Shown: in pieces, positions 35,469 through 43,316 of the stretch
Layout of the letters: each line of letters begins with the position of its first letter
How positions within the stretch are numbered: position 1 is the first letter of the stretch
Assembly (NCBI GenBank): GCA_947062675.1
Contig: CAMSQM010000021.1
Location: 1-49,812, forward strand
Source of the DNA: an uncultured Roseburia sp.
GTDB taxonomy: Bacteria > Bacillota > Clostridia > Lachnospirales > Lachnospiraceae
Reading direction: 5' to 3'
DNA length: 49,812 bases
Made by a program: the position numbers and the translations under genes
The notes under the pieces: generated by a model
What the model saw: the letters and a program-made list of their open reading frames with translations, nothing else
What the model was told of the DNA's origin: nothing
The model's database searches: none

Positions 35469-36740
35469 TTATTCCCCGCTTAAGACCTCAATCGCTTTCT
35501 GTATCTGGTTGTCATACTGCATCTCATACTCCTCCCCTTCGGGGTTCAGGTATTCATATTCAAGCTCAATGTCCGGCTCGATTCCCACGCCGTGAATAAA
35601 ATTCCCCTTCGGAGTGAAATACTTTGCCGTCGTCAGTTTCACGGCATCCCCGTTGTTGAGACGGAAAATAGTCTGCACAATTCCCTTTCCGAACGTCGTT
35701 GTTCCGATCAGCGTTCCGTACTCAAAATCCTTGATGGCTCCCGCAAAAATCTCGGAGGCGCTGGCGCTGTCCTGATTAATCAGCACTGCAAGCGGATAGT
35801 CCATCTTTGTGGCGTCGTCCGATTTATATTCCTCACGCTTTCCGTTCTTATCCTCCGTATATACCAGAAGTCCTCCGGGAAGGATATCATCGAGGATCTG
35901 TACCACCGACTCCACAAGACCGCCGCCGTTATACCGCAGGTCGATGACAAGAGACTTCATCCCCTGCCCTCTGAGCTGTTCCACCGCCGCTTCAAACTGT
36001 GCCGCCGTCTCGGATTCAAACGATTCTATGCGCAGATACCCGATGCCGTCCGCAATCATCTCTGAAGAAATACTTGGAAGTGTGACATTTTCCCGCTCCA
36101 CATCAAAAGACAGATACTCACTCGTCACCGGACGGTAAACCTCAAGGTGCACCGAAGTCCCCTCTTCCCCCCGGATCAGTTTTACCAGCTCCGTCACATC
36201 CATCGTATCTGCCTCTGTTCCATCCACCGAGAGGATGACGTCTTTTGCGCGGAGACCCGCTTTCTCCGAGGGCGTTCCCTCATAAACCCGCGACACGGAA
36301 ACCAGCATGGAATCCTTATCCTGCAGAAGCCCGGCTCCGATCCCGTAATATTTTCCCGTCGTGTCAATCTGCATCTGCTGGTATTCCTCCGGATTATAGT
36401 AGACCGAATACCGGTCATCCAGACCGGAAATCAGACCGGAACAGAGTCCGTCGCGCAGTTTCTCTTTTTCCGCCTCGTCATAATAATAGAGATCCACATA
36501 TGCCGTCAGCTCATTGATTTTGGAAACTGTCGCGTCATCGAGCAGCTCCCCTCCCGATTTTTCCGCGCGGGCAGCGCCCTCTTCCACCAGCACAAACCGG
36601 TTTCCCGTCACAAGAGAAAACACATTGACCGCCGTGATCCCGGCAAGAATGGTCAAAAGCACCCCGATCAGAATTCCCTTTCCGGCACCGCTCCTGACTT
36701 TATCCGTTTTCTGTCTGTATTCCATATTTTCTCTGTCCAT
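35469..36740 (-). CDS. S41 family C-terminal processing peptidase
   Basis: A 423-residue membrane-anchored serine protease of the CtpA/CtpB type. One N-terminal helix near 24-46 anchors it; a PDZ domain lies near 115-205 (SVSRVYEGTPSEKAGLRAKDVILSVDG). The catalytic domain follows with LVIDLRYNGGGLVESVVQ, SASASEIFAGA and the lysine in GTTTFGKGIVQ. In spore formers such enzymes process signalling or cell-wall proteins. It follows the ftsEX-M23 operon after a strong terminator and precedes vanZ. The substrate is unknown. Confidence 0.92.
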   Translation of the reverse strand: MDRENMEYRQKTDKVRSGAGKGILIGVLLTILAGITAVNVFSLVTGNRFVLVEEGAARAEKSGGELLDDATVSKINELTAYVDLYYYDEAEKEKLRDGLCSGLISGLDDRYSVYYNPEEYQQMQIDTTGKYYGIGAGLLQDKDSMLVSVSRVYEGTPSEKAGLRAKDVILSVDGTEADTMDVTELVKLIRGEEGTSVHLEVYRPVTSEYLSFDVERENVTLPSISSEMIADGIGYLRIESFESETAAQFEAAVEQLRGQGMKSLVIDLRYNGGGLVESVVQILDDILPGGLLVYTEDKNGKREEYKSDDATKMDYPLAVLINQDSASASEIFAGAIKDFEYGTLIGTTTFGKGIVQTIFRLNNGDAVKLTTAKYFTPKGNFIHGVGIEPDIELEYEYLNPEGEEYEMQYDNQIQKAIEVLSGE

Positions 36741-36834
36741 TTTACCCCTCCCTTTTCCCGGAAATCCCGCATATTTCCTGTCCGCAAAACACAGAGCCCG
36801 CCGCAGGGCAGGAAATCACCTCTACCTAACATAT

Positions 36835-36868
36835 GTGAAAATTCCCTGTCCAGGGACAGGGAATTTAA
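36835..36868 (-). terminator. Terminator of the ftsEX-M23 operon
   Basis: A perfect 12-bp stem AAATTCCCTGTC/GACAGGGAATTT with a 4-base loop, followed by a short T run on the minus strand, 10 bp after the M23 stop codon. Confidence 0.75.
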
Positions 36869-36878
36869 GAAAACTTTA

Positions 36879-38117
36879 TCATCCGCCAAAATAGCCCCAC
36901 GGGCTGACATAGCTCCCATTCTGCGATACCCCGAAATGCAGATGATTCCCGGTTGAAATACCGGTGCTTCCAACCTTTGCAATCACCTCTCCTGCACTCA
37001 CGGTCTGTCCTTTTGATACGTTCACGGAAGATGCGTGCATATACACTGTGTAAACTCCTCCGCCGTGATCGATCATAACATAATTGCCGGCTGCGCTGCT
37101 GTAATTCACGGATCTGACCGTCCCCGCCGCAGCCGCCACAATATCTGCGCCGTATGGTGCGCCGACATCAATTCCCATATGGTTCGTGGAGGCCCCCGAC
37201 GTCGGGGAAACCCGGGCGCCAAAATCGCTTGTCACCCGCGTGCTGGCCGGGCAGGGCCAGACAAATGCTCCTCCGCTATACGACGCCGCTTTTTCATTCG
37301 CCGCCTTCATGGCTGCGGCCCGCTCCGCCTCTGCGCGCCGGATCTCCGCGATCAGTTCTTCCTGCGCCTGAATCTCCGCGGCATAATAATCCGCCTCACT
37401 CTGTGCGTTTTTGATTTCTTCCGAGAGTGCAGAGAGCTCTGTTTCTTTCTGGCGCATCATAGCCGCAACCTTTTCCTTATCCTCCTCCACGGACGCTTTC
37501 ATCTCCTCAAGCTCCCAGTGCTCCGTCTCCAGTCTGCTCTTAAGCTCATCCGTTTCCTGTACGGTCTGTTCATATTCCTGCAGCTTCTGGCGGTCATAAC
37601 TCTCAATCCCGGAGATATATTCCGACGCATTCATAAATTCTGCGATATTCTTTGAAGAGAGAAGCACCTGCAGATAGGAGGTCTGACTGTTTTCATACAT
37701 AAACTGGATGCGCACTTTCATATCCTCATACTGCTGCTGCTCCCGCTGCACCGCGTCGGCAAGCTGCAGCTGTGTTTCTTCAATTTCAGCACTTTTTTTC
37801 ACAAGCTGGTCTTCCAGGGCAGTAATGCGCGCGGAAATCTGCATCAGTATCTGATTGAGCTCCGCAACCTTTTCCTTTATATCCCCTTTTTTCCCTTTTA
37901 AGTCCTCAATCGTCTGCTGCACACTGGAAAGTTCCTGTTCCAGCAGGTTTTTCTCGCGCTCTGCTTCCTTTAAAGACGACTGATCCGCTGCCAGCGCCCG
38001 CTTCAGCGGCGCCCCCGCGAACAGGGCCGCCACAGACAGCAGAAGAAAACAGACAGCCGCCATATTCCGTGATAATCTGATTTTTCCCATAGGCTCCATA
38101 TACCCGTCCGGTCTCAT
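36879..38117 (-). CDS. EnvC/PcsB-like M23 murein hydrolase activator
   Basis: A 412-residue exported protein: signal segment near 15-42, long coiled coil at about 45-260 (EREKNLLEQELSSVQQTIEDLKGKK), then a LytM/M23 domain with NHMGIDVG, VYMHAS and HLHFGV, so the zinc ligands look complete. Such proteins sit under FtsEX and either cut or activate the cutting of septal peptidoglycan. The ATG at 38117 overlaps the ftsX stop (ATGA), which argues for translational coupling and for this start. A terminator ends the operon after it. Gene order and architecture make the FtsEX partnership likely. Confidence 0.9.
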   Translation of the reverse strand: MRPDGYMEPMGKIRLSRNMAAVCFLLLSVAALFAGAPLKRALAADQSSLKEAEREKNLLEQELSSVQQTIEDLKGKKGDIKEKVAELNQILMQISARITALEDQLVKKSAEIEETQLQLADAVQREQQQYEDMKVRIQFMYENSQTSYLQVLLSSKNIAEFMNASEYISGIESYDRQKLQEYEQTVQETDELKSRLETEHWELEEMKASVEEDKEKVAAMMRQKETELSALSEEIKNAQSEADYYAAEIQAQEELIAEIRRAEAERAAAMKAANEKAASYSGGAFVWPCPASTRVTSDFGARVSPTSGASTNHMGIDVGAPYGADIVAAAAGTVRSVNYSSAAGNYVMIDHGGGVYTVYMHASSVNVSKGQTVSAGEVIAKVGSTGISTGNHLHFGVSQNGSYVSPWGYFGG

Positions 38118-39022
38118 ACTTTTAGATGCTTACGGATGGTAATGCGGCTGCCGATCAGTCCGATGCCCACGCCGAGCGTCAGGGCAACCGGAAGCAGCGT
38201 CCGAAACACTTCCTCCGTGGATAAAAATCTCATCATACTGCCGATAAAGCGGAATTTCTCCATGACGTAGACAATCATTCTACCGTAAAGCAGGTAGAGA
38301 ATGCCGAGCGGAATTGCTGCGCCGATCAGTCCGATCACAATCCCCTCCACCACAAACGGCGCGCGCACAAAGTAATCCGTCGCACCGATCAGTTTCATAA
38401 TCCCGATCTCCTCCCTGCGAACCGATATTCCAACTGCAATTGTATTGCTTATCAGGAAAATCGCCACGCACAGCAGAATCAGAATCACACCGGCCGAAAT
38501 ATAACCGATCAGCCTGTTGAAGTCTGTCAGTGTATTCGCCACCGTCGCGGACTGCTTGACTTCCCTCACGCCGTCCACCGATTCGAGATATGTAACCAGC
38601 GTGGGCTGCATCGAAATATCGTTCATATAGACGGCATAACTCGCGGAATTGGCCAGTGGATTATCCGCCCCGAAACTCTCCGCCGCCTGCTCGTTTCCCT
38701 CAAAATAAATATCCTTAAAATAATTCCACGCCTCGTCCGAGGAGACGAAGTCAATGTCCGCCACCTCCACGCGCTCACGGATCAGCTGGCCGATCTCCTC
38801 AATCCGCTGCTCCGAAATCCCATGGTCAAAAAGAACCGTGACCGCGACCCCTGCTTCCGCGTCCTTTACCATCGCCTGGAAATTGGTCACAATCATATAA
38901 AAAAGGCCGAACAGAAATATACAGGCTGTCATTGTCGCCACCGACGCAAGGGAAAACATTTTATTTTTCCAGATATTAACGATTCCCTGCCTGATCGTGT
39001 AAAAAAAAGTACTAATCCGCAT
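38114..39022 (-). CDS. ftsX: Cell division protein FtsX
   Basis: A 302-residue ABC-transporter-like membrane protein with four helices: one near residue 25-45 (FSLASVATMTACIFLFGLFY), then three after residue 170, enclosing an outer loop of about 120 residues that normally contacts the PcsB/EnvC-type hydrolase. The start at 39022 overlaps the end of ftsE by 11 nt and has GGAGG upstream. The conserved cytoplasmic segment VRREEIGIMKLIGATDYFVRAPF is present. It transmits ATP-driven motion of FtsE to the cell-wall hydrolase encoded next. Confidence 0.95.
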   Translation of the reverse strand: MRISTFFYTIRQGIVNIWKNKMFSLASVATMTACIFLFGLFYMIVTNFQAMVKDAEAGVAVTVLFDHGISEQRIEEIGQLIRERVEVADIDFVSSDEAWNYFKDIYFEGNEQAAESFGADNPLANSASYAVYMNDISMQPTLVTYLESVDGVREVKQSATVANTLTDFNRLIGYISAGVILILLCVAIFLISNTIAVGISVRREEIGIMKLIGATDYFVRAPFVVEGIVIGLIGAAIPLGILYLLYGRMIVYVMEKFRFIGSMMRFLSTEEVFRTLLPVALTLGVGIGLIGSRITIRKHLKV

Positions 39023-39908
39023 CGCCGTCATCACCTCCGTCAACCGGGGGACCGGCATCGTAAAAGTCCTCCTCATATGCGCTTCCGCCCGCGCCGTATG
39101 TGCCGGCCGTCCCGAAGAATCTGTCTCTTCTGCTGAATGCGGTAAAATCCCTGCCATATGAGCCGGTACTTTCCCCGAAAGCGGAATTCTCCCCGTAACT
39201 GCCGCCGTCAGACGCACTGTCTTTTACATCCGGATCCGGCCTGCCGCTGTCATCCACGATAACCCCTTTATTCATCTGAATAACGCGCTTATTCATTCTG
39301 CTGACAATCTCCAGATTATGTGTCACGACAACAATCGTCGTGCCGTCATTGTTAATCTCTTCCATTAGTTTCATGATGTCCCAGGCGTTCGTGTTGTCGA
39401 GATTCCCGGTCGGCTCGTCAGCAAGCAGGATCTTAGGCCTGTTAATCAGCGCCCGCGCGATCGCAACCCTCTGCTGCTCCCCCCCGGAAAGCTGCCTGGG
39501 ATATGAACGGTATTTGGCCGCAAGCCCCACTTTGGAGAGAATATTCGGCACATTGCATCTGATCATGCGCGTGGATTCCCCGATCACCTTCTGGGCAAAC
39601 GCCACGTTATTATAAACATTCCTGTCTTTCAGCAGCCGGAAATCCTGAAATACCACGCCGATTTCACGGCGGAATTTCGGAATCTGCCTTCTCCTGATTT
39701 TGTTAAGTTTCCTTCCGTTTATCACAATGGTCCCCGATGTCGGTTCCAGCTCCTTGAGCAGGAGCTTGATCAGCGTCGATTTTCCGGAACCGCTGTCGCC
39801 GACGATAAACACAAACTCCCCATCCTCGATTTCCATATTCACATCATTCAGTGCGGGAAGCCCTGACCCTGCCAGATACTCCTTGCTGACATGTTCCAAT
39901 CTGATCAT
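39012..39908 (-). CDS. ftsE: Cell division ATP-binding protein FtsE with C-terminal extension
   Basis: A 298-residue ABC ATPase. Walker A GDSGSGKST, Q-loop VFQDFRLL, signature LSGGEQQRVAIARAL, Walker B ILLADEPTGNLD and the H-loop VTHN are all intact. Typical FtsE ends near residue 228; this one carries some 70 further residues rich in Gly, Ser, Asp and Tyr (SYGENSAFGESTGSYGRDF ... GPPVDGGDDGDAD). The ATG at 39908 has GAGG 6-7 nt upstream. It follows a CdaR-like gene by 40 nt and overlaps ftsX. Confidence 0.95.
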   Translation of the reverse strand: MIRLEHVSKEYLAGSGLPALNDVNMEIEDGEFVFIVGDSGSGKSTLIKLLLKELEPTSGTIVINGRKLNKIRRRQIPKFRREIGVVFQDFRLLKDRNVYNNVAFAQKVIGESTRMIRCNVPNILSKVGLAAKYRSYPRQLSGGEQQRVAIARALINRPKILLADEPTGNLDNTNAWDIMKLMEEINNDGTTIVVVTHNLEIVSRMNKRVIQMNKGVIVDDSGRPDPDVKDSASDGGSYGENSAFGESTGSYGRDFTAFSRRDRFFGTAGTYGAGGSAYEEDFYDAGPPVDGGDDGDAD

Positions 39909-39948
39909 TCCGTACCTCATTTCCAGTCGTGTATGTTCCCCTCCGGTG

Positions 39949-41037
39949 TCAGTAATCCAGGGTTTCCATATATTTCATATATTTTACAACCATAAGAGCT
40001 ATTTTGAACGTAATCGCATCCTCAAATACGCGCAGATCAAGCCCGGTGTACTTCTGCAGCTTATCGAGACGGTATACCAGCGTGTTGCGGTGGATATAAA
40101 GCTGCCTGGATGTCTCGGACACATTCAGACTATTCTCAAAAAACTTATTTATCGTCGTGAGCGTCTCCTCATCGAAATCATCCGGAGACTTTCCGTCAAA
40201 GATCTCTTTGATAAACATCCTGCACAGAGGAATGGGCAGCTGGTAAATCAGACGGCCGATTCCGAGTGTAGAGTACGCTATCACATCCTTTTCCTCGAAG
40301 AAAATCTTCCCGACGTCGAGCGCCATCCGCGCCTCTTTATAGGAGCGGGAGACCTCCTTGATCTCATTCACAATCGTGCCGTAAGCCACATGCACGTCGC
40401 TCTCCGCATCCGTGTGAAACAGATTCACAATAACCTCAGCGGTTCTGCCAAGCTCCCCGTATCCCTCATTGTCGCCGACTTCCTTCACTACGATTATATT
40501 TTTCTCGTCCACCGCCGTGACAAAATCCCTGGTCTTCGCGCCAAAGATACCGCGAATCTTCTCAAGTTCATTCCCGTCTTTATCCCGGTTCGTCTCAACA
40601 ATAAAGACAACCCGCCGCACTTCCGTGTCAATATGGAGTTTTTTTGCCCGGTTATAGATATCCACGAGCAGGAGATTATCGAGCAGAAGATTCTTGATAA
40701 AATTGTCCTTATCAAATCTTTCCTTATATGCTATCAGAAGGTTCTGAATCTGAAAACTGGCAATTTTACCCACCATATAGACATCGTCGCTGTCTCCGCT
40801 GGCAAGAAGAAGATATTCCAGCTGATGTTCATCAAATACTTTAAAAAACTGAAATCCGTTCACAACCTGACTGTCCGCCGGAGACTCCGCAAACGCCTGG
40901 GCCGGCTGGGCATATCTGTCCGCCTCCGGAAAAGTCGCCGCGAGTACCTTTCCCTCCAGATCGATAATGCACAGATCTATCCTGGTAATACCCTTTAACC
41001 CGTCAATCGTATTCTGTAGTATCTGATTTGAAATCAT
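39949..41037 (-). CDS. CdaR/PucR-type transcriptional regulator
   Basis: A 362-residue cytosolic protein with an N-terminal sensory region, a GGDEF-like middle part and a C-terminal PucR-family helix-turn-helix (FFENSLNVSETSRQLYIHRNTLVYRLDKLQKYTGLDLRVFEDA). CdaR-type regulators often respond to sugar acids. Here the gene precedes ftsE by 40 nt, so it may be co-transcribed with the division genes. Its ligand and targets cannot be read from the sequence. A terminator isolates it from yitT's far side only by convergence of context, not by strand. Confidence 0.8.
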   Translation of the reverse strand: MISNQILQNTIDGLKGITRIDLCIIDLEGKVLAATFPEADRYAQPAQAFAESPADSQVVNGFQFFKVFDEHQLEYLLLASGDSDDVYMVGKIASFQIQNLLIAYKERFDKDNFIKNLLLDNLLLVDIYNRAKKLHIDTEVRRVVFIVETNRDKDGNELEKIRGIFGAKTRDFVTAVDEKNIIVVKEVGDNEGYGELGRTAEVIVNLFHTDAESDVHVAYGTIVNEIKEVSRSYKEARMALDVGKIFFEEKDVIAYSTLGIGRLIYQLPIPLCRMFIKEIFDGKSPDDFDEETLTTINKFFENSLNVSETSRQLYIHRNTLVYRLDKLQKYTGLDLRVFEDAITFKIALMVVKYMKYMETLDY

Positions 41038-41091
41038 ATTCTCCGCTCCCTCTCCTTATGGATTCCACTCCATTCTAATGCAAAACACCAG

Positions 41092-41136
41092 AAAAAGAAA
41101 GAGGAAATGCACTTTTTTTATGCATTTCCCCCTCTG
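41092..41136 (-). terminator. Terminator after yitT
   Basis: On the minus strand GAGGGGGAAATGCA pairs with TGCATTTCCTC, with an A-rich loop, followed by TTTC and TTTTTC. It lies just after the YitT stop codon and before the CdaR-like gene. Confidence 0.75.
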
Positions 41137-41138
41137 TT

Positions 41139-42011
41139 TTACTGGTATTCCTGAAATCCCTCTCCGAGAACCTCCCTGGCGTCGGAGACGATCACAAACG
41201 CGCGCGGATCAACCTCTGCGACAATGTCCTTCACTTCGATTATTTCCTTCCGTGAGACGACACAGTAAAGCATGCATTTTTCCTCCCCGGAAAACATTCC
41301 CCTTGCATAAAGCCCCGTCACCCCCCGGTCGAGCTCCGTCATAATCCTCTTTGCCACCGTCTCATGTTTTTCAGTGATAATATACGCCGCCTTGGAAAAT
41401 TTAAATCCTTCCATCAGGGTATCCGACACTTTACTCGTGATAAAAATCGCGACAATCGCATAGAGCGCCGCGCGGATTCCGAACACAAACAGTCCGCCGA
41501 GCACAATCAGTCCGTCAAGCACCTGCATAATCTGCACGATCGAATAATGGCGCATGTAATGCTGCATCAGGACCGCGACCATATCTGTCCCTCCGGTGGT
41601 GGCTCTCGCCAGAAGAACCAGCCCCATCCCCGCGCCGCCGATACAGCCGCCGAACACCGCGGCAAGAATATGATCTCCTTCCACAAGGTCCACGGACGGT
41701 ATCACATACAGCCACGCCGACAGCAGAAATGTTCCCAGAAAGGTGCGCCCGATAAACCGGATCCCTTTAATTTTCAGCGCTGCGAGAAACACGGGGACGT
41801 TGAGAAGAATATTCGTCATCCACAATGGCACACCGCCGGAAAGCAGCGGACGCGTGATCTCCTTGACAATAATGGCGAGCCCGGTAAAACCTCCCGTGAC
41901 CAGCCTGACAGGGTCATAAATACACTGAATGCTGGCCGCGACAAGCCCCGTTCCGACGGCAAGCATCACATAATCCCACAGCACAGATCTTTTATAGATA
42001 AATTTCTGCAT
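41139..42011 (-). CDS. YitT family membrane protein
   Basis: A 290-residue protein of the YitT family: five or six membrane helices in the first ~205 residues (the DUF161 region, with YDPVRLVTGGFTGLAIIVKE) and a C-terminal soluble DUF2179 domain (AAYIITEKHETVAKRIMTELDRGVTGLYARGMFSGEEKCMLYCVVSRKEI). Function is unknown; transport is suspected. Its ATG shares one base with the upstream glycosyltransferase stop codon (TGATG), so it is coupled. A strong terminator follows. Confidence 0.9.
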   Translation of the reverse strand: MQKFIYKRSVLWDYVMLAVGTGLVAASIQCIYDPVRLVTGGFTGLAIIVKEITRPLLSGGVPLWMTNILLNVPVFLAALKIKGIRFIGRTFLGTFLLSAWLYVIPSVDLVEGDHILAAVFGGCIGGAGMGLVLLARATTGGTDMVAVLMQHYMRHYSIVQIMQVLDGLIVLGGLFVFGIRAALYAIVAIFITSKVSDTLMEGFKFSKAAYIITEKHETVAKRIMTELDRGVTGLYARGMFSGEEKCMLYCVVSRKEIIEVKDIVAEVDPRAFVIVSDAREVLGEGFQEYQ

Positions 42012-42709
42012 CAGTGCACCTCATTCTCTTTCCCCTCCGGGTTTTTCTCCTGATAGCGTATCATACTGCTTTTCAGCTTACCCAGATGCACCATATTTTT
42101 CAGAAATGTCCTGACACCGGACCGCCTGCGCCCGATCCCGGCTCCTCCGGTGCCGTACCAGATTCCCGCACTGATCTTACCTTTATTCTCGTGGAAAAAA
42201 TGCTCCTGCAGCGGTGAGGGCAGAATAGAAACCACAACATCCGGTGTCGTCGCATTCATCTCATTGATTGCTGTCTCAAAATCTCCCTTACAGTGCTCCA
42301 CGGCATAACTTCCGGCAGATATCATACGCGGAAATTCTCTATTCAGCGCCTCCTTCACCTCCGCCAGCCGTTCCTGCGTCTCTCCCAGCAGAAAAACGCT
42401 CATTTTATTGCGTTCAATCCTCCTGAAAAATTCGATCGAAAAATCGTTATCCTCCGTCTCCTTCAGTCGCTGCATGGTCCCGATCCCGGCCGCCTTTAAT
42501 ATCTCCTTTTCCCCGATCACCGTCAGATCCAGCGCTGACATCACTTCCTTTAAAACCGGATCGTTCTCGGAATCAATCAGCATCTGCATGGAAATCTGCT
42601 CAATCGCAATCATCGCGTCACCGCCGAGAAAACTCTCCACCTGCCGCACTGTCTCGCGCACAGTATAATTATCCAGCCGGATTCCCAGAATATCAATCTT
42701 CTTTATCAT
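42011..42709 (-). CDS. WecG/TagA/CpsF family glycosyltransferase
   Basis: A 232-residue protein of the WecG/TagA/CpsF family. The core has DLTVIGEKEILKAAG, FFRRIERNKMSVFLLGETQERLAEVKEAL, and the SILPSPLQEHFFHENKGKI region with GIWYGTGGAGIGRRRSG close to the usual VGGAFD motif. TagA transfers N-acetylmannosamine at the start of wall teichoic acid linkage. The acceptor here is unknown. It starts an operon with yitT. The promoter and a WalR-type box lie at 42760-42803, in line with cell-wall control. Confidence 0.8.
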   Translation of the reverse strand: MIKKIDILGIRLDNYTVRETVRQVESFLGGDAMIAIEQISMQMLIDSENDPVLKEVMSALDLTVIGEKEILKAAGIGTMQRLKETEDNDFSIEFFRRIERNKMSVFLLGETQERLAEVKEALNREFPRMISAGSYAVEHCKGDFETAINEMNATTPDVVVSILPSPLQEHFFHENKGKISAGIWYGTGGAGIGRRRSGVRTFLKNMVHLGKLKSSMIRYQEKNPEGKENEVH

Positions 42710-42759
42710 GACACACCCATATTAGTTTCCACCACACAGAAAAATATACTTCTTTTCTC

Positions 42760-42776
42760 TGTAACAATTTTGTAAA
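42760..42776. promoter_or_regulatory. WalR-type box before the TagA-like gene
   Basis: TGTAAC-AATTT-TGTAAA on the plus strand fits the WalR consensus TGTWAH-N5-TGTWAH. It overlaps the last base of the -10 and covers the start site region of the promoter, a position that favours repression. Confidence 0.55.
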
Positions 42777-42803
42777 ATATACTGACATTTTTTTCTAATT
42801 CAA
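42776..42803 (-). promoter_or_regulatory. Promoter of the TagA-like gene
   Basis: TTGAAT, a 16-bp spacer and TATATT on the minus strand, about 65 bp before the start codon. Confidence 0.5.
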
Positions 42804-42956
42804 TATATTTTTAAAAATCAGAAATGTCAATACATTTTGCTGATTTTCTGCCCGTGACGGCCAGGTTTATGATTTCTGTACAAAACACCCATTCGCCCGT
42901 TTCACTATGTAAACCACATTTTTTATGTCTCCAGACGGAAAACCGGCCGCATATTC

Positions 42957-43027
42957 TGTGGATAATGTGCATAACTTCGTGCATAACTTGTTTTTTTCTC
43001 TTTTTCTGTCGCTCCGCCTGTGGATAA
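42957..43027 (-). promoter_or_regulatory. Cluster of four DnaA boxes
   Basis: All in one orientation (TTATCCACA on the minus strand): perfect consensus at 42957-42965 and 43019-43027, one-mismatch TTATGCACA at 42966-42974 directly adjacent, and TTATGCACG at 42978-42986. Four sites in 71 bp far from any dnaA, dnaN or rpmH gene suggest a DnaA-titrating or regulatory cluster rather than oriC. Confidence 0.65.
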
Positions 43028-43080
43028 CTTTGAGCACAACTTTTGTCTTTTCGTCATTTTTCTCATTGCTGATCAGACGA

Positions 43081-43099
43081 TTTGTGCATCCTGCACAAA
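43081..43099. promoter_or_regulatory. 19-bp inverted repeat
   Basis: TTTGTGCA-TCC-TGCACAAA, perfect arms of 8 bp. It lies about 55 bp after the last DnaA box. No U-tract follows, so a protein site is more likely than a terminator. The binding protein is unknown. Confidence 0.4.
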
Positions 43100-43183
43100 A
43101 GCGACGCCGGATTTTTCCATATCTTCCAGTGCCACCCTCTGTAAATCCGCCCGTTTCCGCAAAAAAGAACCCTGTAAGGCAGA

Positions 43184-43248
43184 AGAAAAAACTGCCGCAT
43201 CCGGAGAATACCGTTTCTGACCAGAACGGGTATTCCTGGATGCGGCAG
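43184..43248 (-). terminator. Terminator of the NlpC/P60 gene
   Basis: CTGCCGCATCC pairs with GGATGCGGCAG, extended by an inner GAATACC/GGTATTC stem, and is followed by TTTTTT on the minus strand. It lies about 70 bp after the stop codon. Confidence 0.85.
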
Positions 43249-43316
43249 CCCCTGAGATACGCTGTCCGCATAAAATCCTTTATAAGCCGGCAGAAAAGTA
43301 CTTTCTCCGCAGTTTT

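Larger units (their letters stand above)
42804..43183. other. Intergenic region with DnaA boxes and inverted repeat
   Basis: No convincing gene on either strand between the TagA-like promoter and the NlpC/P60 terminator. It holds four DnaA-box-like sites (42957-43027) and a 19-bp inverted repeat (43081-43099), in an AT-rich setting at its left side. Confidence 0.6.

Noticed and set aside
42957..43027. Chromosomal origin oriC
   Set aside because: No dnaA, dnaN, rpmH or other origin genes nearby; only four boxes.
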